Source: an uncultured Bacilli bacterium (lineage in GTDB: Bacteria > Bacillota_I > Bacilli_A > RF39 > UBA660). Taken from it: a DNA stretch of 8,258 bases. Position numbers and translations under genes: made by a program. The stretch's first letter is position 1; the number at the start of each line of letters is the position of its first letter. This document shows positions 1-5,726 of this stretch, in pieces. The notes beneath the pieces are model-generated. The model saw nothing but the letters and a program-made list of their open reading frames with translations. It was not told where the DNA came from and did no database searches. The stretch is from NCBI GenBank assembly GCA_947589695.1, contig CANQBY010000050.1:1-8258 (forward strand). Reading direction: 5' to 3'.

Positions 1-1475
1 TCGAAATTGTAGAATTACCTATGGGAGATTTGGTAAGCGGAACAAAATATCGGGGAGAATTTGAAGAAAGATTAACGAAAATTATTAAAGAAGTAATTAA
101 AAGTAAAAACATTATTTTATTTATTGATGAAGTACATTCGATGGTTAATGCCGGAGGTGCCGAAGGGGCGATAAATGCCAGTGATATTTTAAAACCTTAT
201 TTAGCACGAGGAGAGTTAAGAGTAATTGGGGCGACCACAATTAGAGAATATGAAAAATATATTTTAAAAGATAAAGCTTTAGAAAGAAGATTTGAAAGAG
301 TATTAGTTAAAGAACCTTCTTTAGAAGAAACCAAAAATATTTTATTTGGGATAAAAGATGTCTATGCTAAACATCATGGAATAAATATTAGTTCGGAAAA
401 TATCCAAGATATAGTGGAACTAGCCAATAAATATTTATTTGAAAAGAAAAATCCTGATAAAACATTAGACTTATTAGATAGTATTTGTGCTCATGTAAAA
501 AGAAAAAGTATTTCGAAAAAAGAAATTAAAGAACAAGAAAAAAAATTAGAAAACTTAATTTTAGAAAAAGAAAAATATGTAAAAGATAATATGTTTGATA
601 AAGCTTTAGATAATTGTTTAAAAATTAAAGAAGAAGAAGAAAAATTAGATAATTTAAAAAATATGGGAAATAATATGGTGATTACGAAAGAAGATATTTT
701 AAAAGTAATTGAAGATAAAAGTAATATTCCAATGTTTTTAAATAAAGAAGAATTAATTAAAAAAGTGGAGGAAAATTTACAAGATAAAGTACTTTTTCAA
801 GAAGAAGCTATGAAAAAATTAATATTAAATTTAAAATATTATTTTAAAACAGAAAATAATTTAAAGATATTATTGGTAGGACCTTCCGGATGTGGGAAAA
901 CTTCTTCAATTAAGATTATTAGTGATACTTTAAAAAATAATTTGATTAGATTAGATATGTCAGAATATAATTTAGAGACTAGTGTTAATAAATTAATTGG
1001 GGTTTCTCATGGATATGTGGGTTATGAAGATGATTTTATCTTTAATAAAGTAAGATATAATCCTTATTCAATTATTTTAGTAGATGAAATTGAAAAAGCG
1101 CATCCAGCCGTCCTTAATTTATTTTTACAAATTATGGATGAAGGATTTATTCATGATTCCCATGGAGAGATAATTGATTTTTCTCATACTTTAATATTTA
1201 TGACTTCGAATGCTTATAAAAATAAAACAATGGGTTTTGGGGATGAAAAAAATAAATTAGATGAAACTTTTACAGAAGAGTTTTTAGGAAGATTTGATGA
1301 AATAATTTGTTTTAAAGAATTAGAAAAAGAAGAAATACTAGAATATTTAAAAGATAAAATGCTAAATAAAGATATAGATTTAAATAATTTGTTAAAAGAA
1401 ATTAATTATCAAAATTATGGGTTTAGATATGTAAATAAAGTTATTAATAAATATAATTTAAAAATAAATATATAA
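1..1475 (+). CDS. clpC: ClpC-like AAA+ unfoldase, 3' part (5' end outside the window)
   Basis: An Hsp100/Clp ATPase that would unfold proteins, probably for ClpP. The frame is open from position 3, upstream of the first ATG at 21, and reads directly into family sequence, so the N-domain and the first Walker A lie outside the window. Visible in order: first pore loop (GTKYRGEFEER, 39-71), first Walker B (FIDE, 123-134), first arginine finger (ALERRFER), a short coiled middle domain with a UVR-like helix (about 564-644), second Walker A (GPSGCGKT, 879-902), pore motif GYVGY, second Walker B (ILVDEIEKAHP, 1074-1106), an MGF tripeptide where ClpC carries its ClpP-docking loop (1230-1238), arginine finger FLGR (1290-1292) and a sensor-2-like GFR (1419-1427). 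The UVR-type middle domain favours ClpC/ClpE over ClpB. The C-terminus ends about 64 residues after FLGR, whereas B. subtilis ClpC as I recall it has about 105, so the small domain is shortened. No internal stop or frameshift is seen. Confidence 0.85.
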   Translation, partial: EIVELPMGDLVSGTKYRGEFEERLTKIIKEVIKSKNIILFIDEVHSMVNAGGAEGAINASDILKPYLARGELRVIGATTIREYEKYILKDKALERRFERVLVKEPSLEETKNILFGIKDVYAKHHGINISSENIQDIVELANKYLFEKKNPDKTLDLLDSICAHVKRKSISKKEIKEQEKKLENLILEKEKYVKDNMFDKALDNCLKIKEEEEKLDNLKNMGNNMVITKEDILKVIEDKSNIPMFLNKEELIKKVEENLQDKVLFQEEAMKKLILNLKYYFKTENNLKILLVGPSGCGKTSSIKIISDTLKNNLIRLDMSEYNLETSVNKLIGVSHGYVGYEDDFIFNKVRYNPYSIILVDEIEKAHPAVLNLFLQIMDEGFIHDSHGEIIDFSHTLIFMTSNAYKNKTMGFGDEKNKLDETFTEEFLGRFDEIICFKELEKEEILEYLKDKMLNKDIDLNNLLKEINYQNYGFRYVNKVINKYNLKINI

Positions 1476-1503
1476 AAACTGATTAAATGACTAATCAGTT
1501 TTT
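1474..1503. terminator. Bidirectional terminator between the clp gene and thyA
   Basis: A perfect 12-bp inverted repeat (AAAAACTGATTA at 1474-1485 and its complement at 1492-1503) encloses a 6-nt loop (AATGAC). One arm ends in a T run and the other begins with an A run, so it can act as an intrinsic terminator in both directions. It sits exactly between two convergent genes. The stop codons of both genes (1473-1475 and 1502-1504) overlap the stem. Confidence 0.85.
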
Positions 1504-2359
1504 AAATGCCTATATCAAATTTCATTTGGGGATTTTTTTCTTTAATTTTATTAAGGGGATAGTTTTCAATAGTGATATCATCAACTGTGAAATCGTAAAA
1601 GTTAGTTTTGTTAGGGTTTAATTTAATAATTGGGGTACAATTTATAGGTTCACGTTTTAATAATTCTTCGGCTTGTTTTAGATGTCGATCATAAATTTGA
1701 ATATTATTATAAAACCAAGTAAAACGTCCGGGAGTATAACCAGTGTGTCTAGCGACTAAATATAATAAAACTAAATATTGAACTTGATTAATACAACCGG
1801 CGGTTAAGAAATCACTTGATCTTTGAAATAAACTCATATCTAAATAATCAATGCCATCCTGACCATGTCTTACATTAAAAACAGTTTGATAAGCACAGGG
1901 TTTAAGGCCATGTTTTTCAGTAAAATCATCAACTTGCCAAAGATTAATAATATGTCTTCGGCCATCCGGATCATTTTGTAAACTGTTAAGTAAATCTCGC
2001 ATTAAATGATGACGTCTCACAGTTTCACCATAACAAGTGCCAATAGTTCTATTACCAATATCCCATTCATCCCACCAAGATACATGGTATTTATCTTTTA
2101 AAACATCTAAATTATTAGATTCATCTTGATAAATCCAAAGTAATTCGCCAATTGCGGATTTAATAGCAATAGGTCTTAAAGTTATAAGAGGAGATTCTCC
2201 TTTAGTTAAATCATAAGTCATCATACCATGATTAACACTTAAAGTATGGGCCGGAGTACCATCACTATATTTAGGACGGGGATTTTGGTCTAAACAACCT
2301 TCCTCTAAGATTCGGTTAATTAATTCTTTTGTATAGATATCACCTTTAGTACCATTCAT
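1502..2359 (-). CDS. thyA: Thymidylate synthase ThyA
   Basis: Converts dUMP and methylene-tetrahydrofolate to dTMP and dihydrofolate in the cytosol. The 285 residues span the whole family fold. Visible: folate/dUMP Glu in GELLW (E72), the Arg pair in GRRH (R134-R135) that binds phosphate of the partner subunit, nucleophile C155 in LKPCAYQ, the phosphate/uracil motif QRSSD (179-183), N191, and a C-terminal MKFDIGI tail. Motifs such as RPKYSDGT, TLRPIAIKSAIGELLWIYQ and PCAYQ match the streptococcal/lactococcal ThyA branch as I remember it. Oddity: the usual G-D/N-x-H-x-Y segment reads NNIQIY, with Gln221 where E. coli has His207. A GGAGG site (2367-2371) lies 7 nt before the ATG and fixes the start. 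The gene is divergent from the dihydrofolate reductase gene instead of forming the common thyA-dfr operon. Confidence 0.97.
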   Translation of the reverse strand: MNGTKGDIYTKELINRILEEGCLDQNPRPKYSDGTPAHTLSVNHGMMTYDLTKGESPLITLRPIAIKSAIGELLWIYQDESNNLDVLKDKYHVSWWDEWDIGNRTIGTCYGETVRRHHLMRDLLNSLQNDPDGRRHIINLWQVDDFTEKHGLKPCAYQTVFNVRHGQDGIDYLDMSLFQRSSDFLTAGCINQVQYLVLLYLVARHTGYTPGRFTWFYNNIQIYDRHLKQAEELLKREPINCTPIIKLNPNKTNFYDFTVDDITIENYPLNKIKEKNPQMKFDIGI

Positions 2360-2381
2360 ATTTTTACCTCCATATATTTTA

Positions 2382-2410
2382 ATTATAAAGAAAAAGTAAA
2401 ATTAGTGCAA
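2382..2410 (-). promoter_or_regulatory. Promoter of thyA
   Basis: Read on the minus strand, TTGCAC (2405-2410) is followed by a 17-nt spacer and a perfect TATAAT (2382-2387). Transcription would start near 2375. This leaves a leader of only about 16 nt, with the GGAGG ribosome site almost at its 5' end. Confidence 0.75.
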
Positions 2411-2416
2411 GGCTTG

Positions 2417-2445
2417 TTGACAAATTTTGACTTTTAATTTAAAGT
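2417..2445 (+). promoter_or_regulatory. Promoter of the dihydrofolate reductase-kinase operon
   Basis: A perfect TTGACA (2417-2422), a 17-nt spacer and TAAAGT (2440-2445) give a sigma-A-type promoter, with a start near 2452 and a leader of about 50 nt. A second TTGACT lies at 2427-2432 with TAGATA 17 nt further on (2450-2455), so the exact pair is uncertain. The -35 box is 6 nt from the thyA -35 box on the other strand. Confidence 0.6.
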
Positions 2446-2476
2446 AAAATAGATAGGATAAAAAGTTTTAATTTTT

Positions 2477-2492
2477 ATATTTTAGAAAATAT
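2477..2492. repeat. 16-bp palindrome abutting the ribosome site of dihydrofolate reductase
   Basis: ATATTTT (2477-2483), AG, then AAAATAT (2486-2492) is a perfect inverted repeat ending directly before GGTGG (2493-2497). It could be an operator or a weak leader hairpin. The arms are entirely A/T, so chance is a serious alternative in this base composition. Confidence 0.35.
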
Positions 2493-2501
2493 GGTGGTAT
2501 G

Positions 2502-2987
2502 ATGGCGAAGTTAATTATAATTGGAGCAATTGGAAAGAATAGAGAATTAGGTAAAAATAATGATTTGATCTGGCATTTAAAAGGAGATATGCAGTTTTTT
2601 AAAGAACAAACAATGAATCATAAAATAGTAATGGGTTATAATACTTTTAAATCATTACCGAAACTTTTACCTAAAAGAGAACATATAGTCTTAACCCATA
2701 GAGATTTAAACATAGAGGGAGTTAAAGTATTTAAGAATTTTACTAATTTAGTTAGTTATTTAGATACTTTAGAGGAAGATGTTTATATAATTGGGGGAGC
2801 AACAGTTTATAAGCTTTTTTTACCAATTGCCGAGGAACTTTTATTAACTGAGATTGATCAGGAGTGTGCTTTAGCAGACGTATATTTTCCAGAATTAAAC
2901 TGGGAAGAATATCAAAGTTTTATTATAAAAGAAATGGAAGAAGATAATATTAATTATCGATTTGTTAGATTAAGAAAGAAGGATTAA
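2502..2987 (+). CDS. folA: Dihydrofolate reductase
   Basis: Reduces dihydrofolate to tetrahydrofolate with NADPH, recycling the dihydrofolate released by ThyA. The 161-residue length is normal for a chromosomal DHFR. Visible: the Met20-like segment LGKNNDLIWHL with W24, catalytic Asp D29 in GDMQFFK, MGYNTFKSLP (44-53), folate-tail Arg R59 in LPKREHIVLT, the GGATVY NADPH loop (98-103) and LTEID with T116. The position equal to E. coli Arg44 (MGR-T), which contacts NADPH, is Tyr46 here. Two ATG codons lie in tandem (2499 and 2502). GGTGG (2493-2497) is 4 nt from the second but 1 nt from the first, so I chose 2502; the alternative adds one Met. The downstream gene follows after 3 nt, so the two are co-transcribed. 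Confidence 0.95.
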   Translation: MAKLIIIGAIGKNRELGKNNDLIWHLKGDMQFFKEQTMNHKIVMGYNTFKSLPKLLPKREHIVLTHRDLNIEGVKVFKNFTNLVSYLDTLEEDVYIIGGATVYKLFLPIAEELLLTEIDQECALADVYFPELNWEEYQSFIIKEMEEDNINYRFVRLRKKD

Positions 2988-2990
2988 AAA

Positions 2991-3557
2991 ATGAAATGTA
3001 TTATTATTGAAGGACCACAAGGATGTGGAAAAACTAATTTAGCTAATTATTTGCGAGAAAATATGGCAGCTTCTAATTTATACCGTTTAACAGGAAATAA
3101 AGATAAAACCAAAACGGGAAAAGAAAAAAGTAAAAAGATGTATGAAGCTTTGTTAGATTATATGGAAAAAATTCAAGATAGTGAAGTAAATTTGATTTTT
3201 GATAGAACTTTTTTCACCGATTATGTATATTCTAAATTAGGATATAAAGAATATGATTATGAAGACGTCTATCAAGAACTATTAAAGAAATTGGGAAATT
3301 TAAAATATGATATTTATTATATATCTTTATATTTAGAAGATACGAATATATATAGGGAAAGACTTAAGCGAGTTCATCATAATTATCAAGCTTTTAGTTT
3401 AGATAGTAGTATTAGACAACAAAATGCTTATCAAGCTTTATTACCAAAAATTAGAAAGCTTTCCAATACCAAAGTAGTAGAATTAGCGATGGATGATTTT
3501 GATAAAGCTTATCAAATAATTAATAATTTATTAGAAATTAAAAAAAGTGAAGAATAA
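2991..3557 (+). CDS. P-loop nucleotide/deoxynucleoside kinase-like protein
   Basis: A 188-residue protein of the NMP kinase/deoxynucleoside kinase type; the exact substrate is not recognised. Visible: an N-terminal beta strand into Walker A (GPQGCGKT, residues 8-15), LIFDRTFFTDYVYS (68-81) resembling the DR-x-x-x-(S/T)-D segment that binds nucleoside in dTMP kinases and deoxynucleoside kinases, and a basic lid-like helix (YRERLKRVHHNY, 121-132). It lies 3 nt after the dihydrofolate reductase gene, with its AGAAGGA ribosome site (2977-2983) inside that gene's end. Coupling to a folate enzyme next to thyA suggests a deoxynucleotide role, for instance dTMP phosphorylation or salvage. This is inference. 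It lacks the DRY-x-x-S signature of typical Tmk. Alternatives are a generic AAA_33/zeta-toxin-like kinase or another small-molecule kinase. Confidence 0.75.
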   Translation: MKCIIIEGPQGCGKTNLANYLRENMAASNLYRLTGNKDKTKTGKEKSKKMYEALLDYMEKIQDSEVNLIFDRTFFTDYVYSKLGYKEYDYEDVYQELLKKLGNLKYDIYYISLYLEDTNIYRERLKRVHHNYQAFSLDSSIRQQNAYQALLPKIRKLSNTKVVELAMDDFDKAYQIINNLLEIKKSEE

Positions 3558-3560
3558 ATA

Positions 3561-3581
3561 AGGCCAAAAGCCTGTTTTTTT
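3561..3581 (+). terminator. Intrinsic terminator after the kinase gene
   Basis: AGGC (3561-3564), loop CAAAA, GCCT (3570-3573), then G and seven T residues (3575-3581). The stem is only 4 bp but G+C-rich compared with its surroundings. It starts 3 nt after the stop codon, ahead of a new promoter. Confidence 0.6.
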
Positions 3582-3614
3582 CATATAATAATGTAAAGTT
3601 TAATAGTCATTTAC

Positions 3615-3644
3615 TTGACAAAAAGTAATTATTACCGGTATACT
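3615..3644 (+). promoter_or_regulatory. Promoter of the PLP enzyme-dapF-murE operon
   Basis: A perfect TTGACA (3615-3620), an 18-nt spacer and TATACT (3639-3644), one base from consensus. It lies 36 nt before the first start codon, so the leader is under 30 nt. There is no room for a T-box or S-box riboswitch, which often control methionine genes in Bacillota. Confidence 0.8.
3625..3635. promoter_or_regulatory. Possible operator inside the promoter spacer
   Basis: GTAAT, a central T, then ATTAC form an 11-bp palindrome between the -35 and -10 boxes. A protein bound here would block RNA polymerase. The site is short and A/T-rich, the regulator is unknown, and chance is possible. Confidence 0.3.
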
Positions 3645-3679
3645 TAAATTAAGAGAAATCTTGGAAATTGGAGGTAAAT

Positions 3680-4858
3680 ATGAAAAATTTTAAAGATTAC
3701 AAAGATAGTTCAAGAAAGGAAAATTTAAAGTTTGAATCCAAAGTAGTACATGGAGCTAATGGAGTAGATCCTTATACAGGCGCAATTAGTTATCCAATTT
3801 ATCAAACAGCTACTTTTATGCATCATGGTCTAGAAAAAACAGATCCATATAATTATTCTCGATGTATTAATCCAACGAGAGAAGAATTAGAAAGAACAAT
3901 GTGTATATTAGAAGAAGGAAATAGAGCTTTCGCGGTTACTTCAGGAATGGCGGCCGTAAGTTTAGTAACATCGTTATTAAATCCTCAAGAACATATTATT
4001 TATTCGGATGATGTTTATGGGGGAACTTTTAGATGTGTCAATGAAGTATTAGAGCCTTATGGGATTGAAAGTGATAGTATTGATTTAACAGATTTGGAAT
4101 TGCTTAAGAAGACAATCAAACCAAATACAAAGATGATTTTAATTGAAACTCCAACTAATCCGATGATGAAAGTGGCCGATATTGCTGAAATTGCCAAAAT
4201 TGGGCATGAAGTCGGAGCTTTAGTTGTCGTTGATAATACTTTTTTAACTCCTTATTATCAAAAACCTTTAACTTTAGGAGCGGATATAGTTTTACATAGT
4301 GGAACTAAATATTTAGGGGGACATAATGATGTTTTGGCAGGTATTGTTGTAGTTAAAGATGAAAAAATTGGCGAAAAATTAGAAATTCAAATGTATATTA
4401 ATGGGGCTGGTTTAGGACCTATGGATTCATGGATCTTACTTAGAGGAATAAAAACTTTAGCTCTTAGAATGAATAAGCATAGTGAAAATGCGATGAAAGT
4501 GGCAGAATATTTAAGAAAACATCCAAAAGTAGAACAAGTTTATTATGTCGGTTTTCCCGATCATAAAGACTATCAAGTAACTAAGAAACAAACGACTGGT
4601 TTTGGGGGAATGATTTCTTTTAGAGTTGATAGTTTAGAGACTGTAAATAAATTGTTAACAAGCCTAAAATTAGTTACTTTTGCAGAAAGTTTAGGGGGAG
4701 TAGAGTCTTTAATTACCCATCCAGTTAGTCGAACTCATACTGAAATTAAAGAAGAAATAAGAGAAAAACTAGGAATTACGGAAACTTTACTACGGTTATC
4801 AGTTGGAATTGAAGATGCCCAAGATATTATTGATGATTTAGAACAAGCTTTAAAATAA
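3680..4858 (+). CDS. Cystathionine gamma-synthase/gamma-lyase family PLP enzyme
   Basis: A fold-type I pyridoxal-phosphate enzyme of the Cys/Met metabolism family, 392 residues, full length. Visible: Y59 and R61 in YSRCINPTR, which bind the cofactor phosphate of the neighbouring subunit; the SGM loop (88-90); Y113 for ring stacking; D185 in VVVDNTF for the pyridine nitrogen; Schiff-base lysine K210 in HSGTKYLGGHND; E336 in AESLGGVES; and carboxylate-binding R372 in LRLSVGIE. A Glu in ESLGG is a gamma-type feature (cystathionine gamma-synthase or gamma-lyase); cystathionine beta-lyases usually differ there. O-acetylhomoserine-dependent variants cannot be excluded. A TTG at 3668 is in frame, but it overlaps GGAGG (3670-3674), which sits 5 nt before ATG 3680, so 3680 is the start. 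It heads an operon with dapF 12 nt downstream. Confidence 0.93.
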   Translation: MKNFKDYKDSSRKENLKFESKVVHGANGVDPYTGAISYPIYQTATFMHHGLEKTDPYNYSRCINPTREELERTMCILEEGNRAFAVTSGMAAVSLVTSLLNPQEHIIYSDDVYGGTFRCVNEVLEPYGIESDSIDLTDLELLKKTIKPNTKMILIETPTNPMMKVADIAEIAKIGHEVGALVVVDNTFLTPYYQKPLTLGADIVLHSGTKYLGGHNDVLAGIVVVKDEKIGEKLEIQMYINGAGLGPMDSWILLRGIKTLALRMNKHSENAMKVAEYLRKHPKVEQVYYVGFPDHKDYQVTKKQTTGFGGMISFRVDSLETVNKLLTSLKLVTFAESLGGVESLITHPVSRTHTEIKEEIREKLGITETLLRLSVGIEDAQDIIDDLEQALK

Positions 4859-4870
4859 GAGGTGAAATTA

Positions 4871-5722
4871 ATGCGATTTACAAAAATGCAAGCCTATGGA
4901 AATGATTATGTATATATAGATGCCATTAATCAAAAATTAAATAATTTAGATAAGTTAGCCAAGTTTGTGTCCGATAGACATTTTGGAATTGGAAGTGATG
5001 GAATGGTCCTTATTTGTCCATCTAAAACTTGTGATTTTCGGATGAGAATGTTTAATCCGGATGGAACAGAAGCCGAGATGTGTGGCAATGCCCTTAGAAG
5101 TGTGGGAAAATATGTCTATGATCATAAATTAACGGATAAAACCAACCTTACAATTGAAACTTTAGGAGGAGTTAAAAACTTAGAGTTAACAGTAAGTGAG
5201 GGTGTAGTAACAAATATAAAAGCTAATATTGGAAAACCGATTTTTGATCCAGCTTTAATTCCCGTGAATACTCAAAAAGCGGAATTTATAATGGAAGAAG
5301 TCGAAGTTTTAGATAAAACATTTAAAATGAGTTCTTTATCTTGGGGAAACCCACATACAGTGGTATTCGTATCTGATGTAGCAAACTTTGAGGTGTTAAA
5401 ATATGGTCCGGCGATTGAACAAAAATTAGAAGTTTTTCCAAAAAAAACTAATGTAACTTTTGCCCAAATAGTAGATAAAGATCATATAAAAATAAGAGAA
5501 TGGGAAAGAGGAACTGGAGAGACAATTGGGTGTGGAACCGGTTGTGCAACAGCAGTAGTATTTGCGCATAGACTGGGAAAAACCAATAATAAATGTATAG
5601 TAGAACAAATTGGGGGACCACTAGAAATTCAATATGATACCGAAAGTGGCGAATTATATATGAAGGGTCCTTCACATTTTGTTTTTGAAAGTGAAATAGA
5701 TGTTTCACATATTATAGGGTGA
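4871..5722 (+). CDS. dapF: Diaminopimelate epimerase DapF
   Basis: Interconverts LL- and meso-diaminopimelate, the precursor of lysine and the third residue of the peptidoglycan stem. The 283 residues include both halves of the pseudo-symmetric fold. Visible: N11 in AYGNDYVYID, FNPDGTEAEMCGNALR with acid/base C71, GNPH (159-162), TNV (193-195), and GTGETIGCGTGCA with the second catalytic C221. Both cysteines are intact, so the enzyme should be active and is a true epimerase, not a degenerate homologue. A GTG at 4862 is in frame, but GAGG at 4859-4862 overlaps it and is well spaced for ATG 4871, and the protein then begins in the family style (MRFTKMQAYGND). It is 12 nt after the PLP enzyme and 4 nt before murE. 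The TGA stop shows that TGA is not read as Trp. Confidence 0.97.
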   Translation: MRFTKMQAYGNDYVYIDAINQKLNNLDKLAKFVSDRHFGIGSDGMVLICPSKTCDFRMRMFNPDGTEAEMCGNALRSVGKYVYDHKLTDKTNLTIETLGGVKNLELTVSEGVVTNIKANIGKPIFDPALIPVNTQKAEFIMEEVEVLDKTFKMSSLSWGNPHTVVFVSDVANFEVLKYGPAIEQKLEVFPKKTNVTFAQIVDKDHIKIREWERGTGETIGCGTGCATAVVFAHRLGKTNNKCIVEQIGGPLEIQYDTESGELYMKGPSHFVFESEIDVSHIIG

Positions 5723-5726
5723 GGAA

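Noticed and set aside
21..23. First ATG as the start of the Clp gene
   Set aside because: The frame is open to the window edge, and the residues before it (EIVELP) continue conserved Clp sequence, so the true start is upstream of the window.
505..720. Low-complexity Lys/Glu-rich stretch in the Clp gene as a possible degraded or foreign insert
   Set aside because: It matches in position and helix pattern the coiled UVR-type middle domain of ClpC/ClpE, and the frame is intact.
3668..3679. TTG start giving four extra residues on the PLP enzyme
   Set aside because: The TTG overlaps the GGAGG ribosome site that serves ATG 3680, so it cannot be the initiation codon for that site.
3558..3679. Methionine-type riboswitch (S-box or T-box) before the PLP enzyme
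   Set aside because: Promoter to start codon is only 36 nt, and no T-box or S-box conserved core is seen.
4862..4870. GTG start giving three extra residues on DapF
   Set aside because: The GTG overlaps the GAGG ribosome site; ATG 4871 has normal spacing and gives the family-typical N-terminus.
5426..5708. Two overlapping minus-strand open frames of 60 and 86 codons inside dapF
   Set aside because: They lie wholly antisense to the conserved catalytic half of dapF, have no ribosome site or promoter that I can see, and encode aromatic-rich protein typical of the reverse strand of A/T-rich genes.
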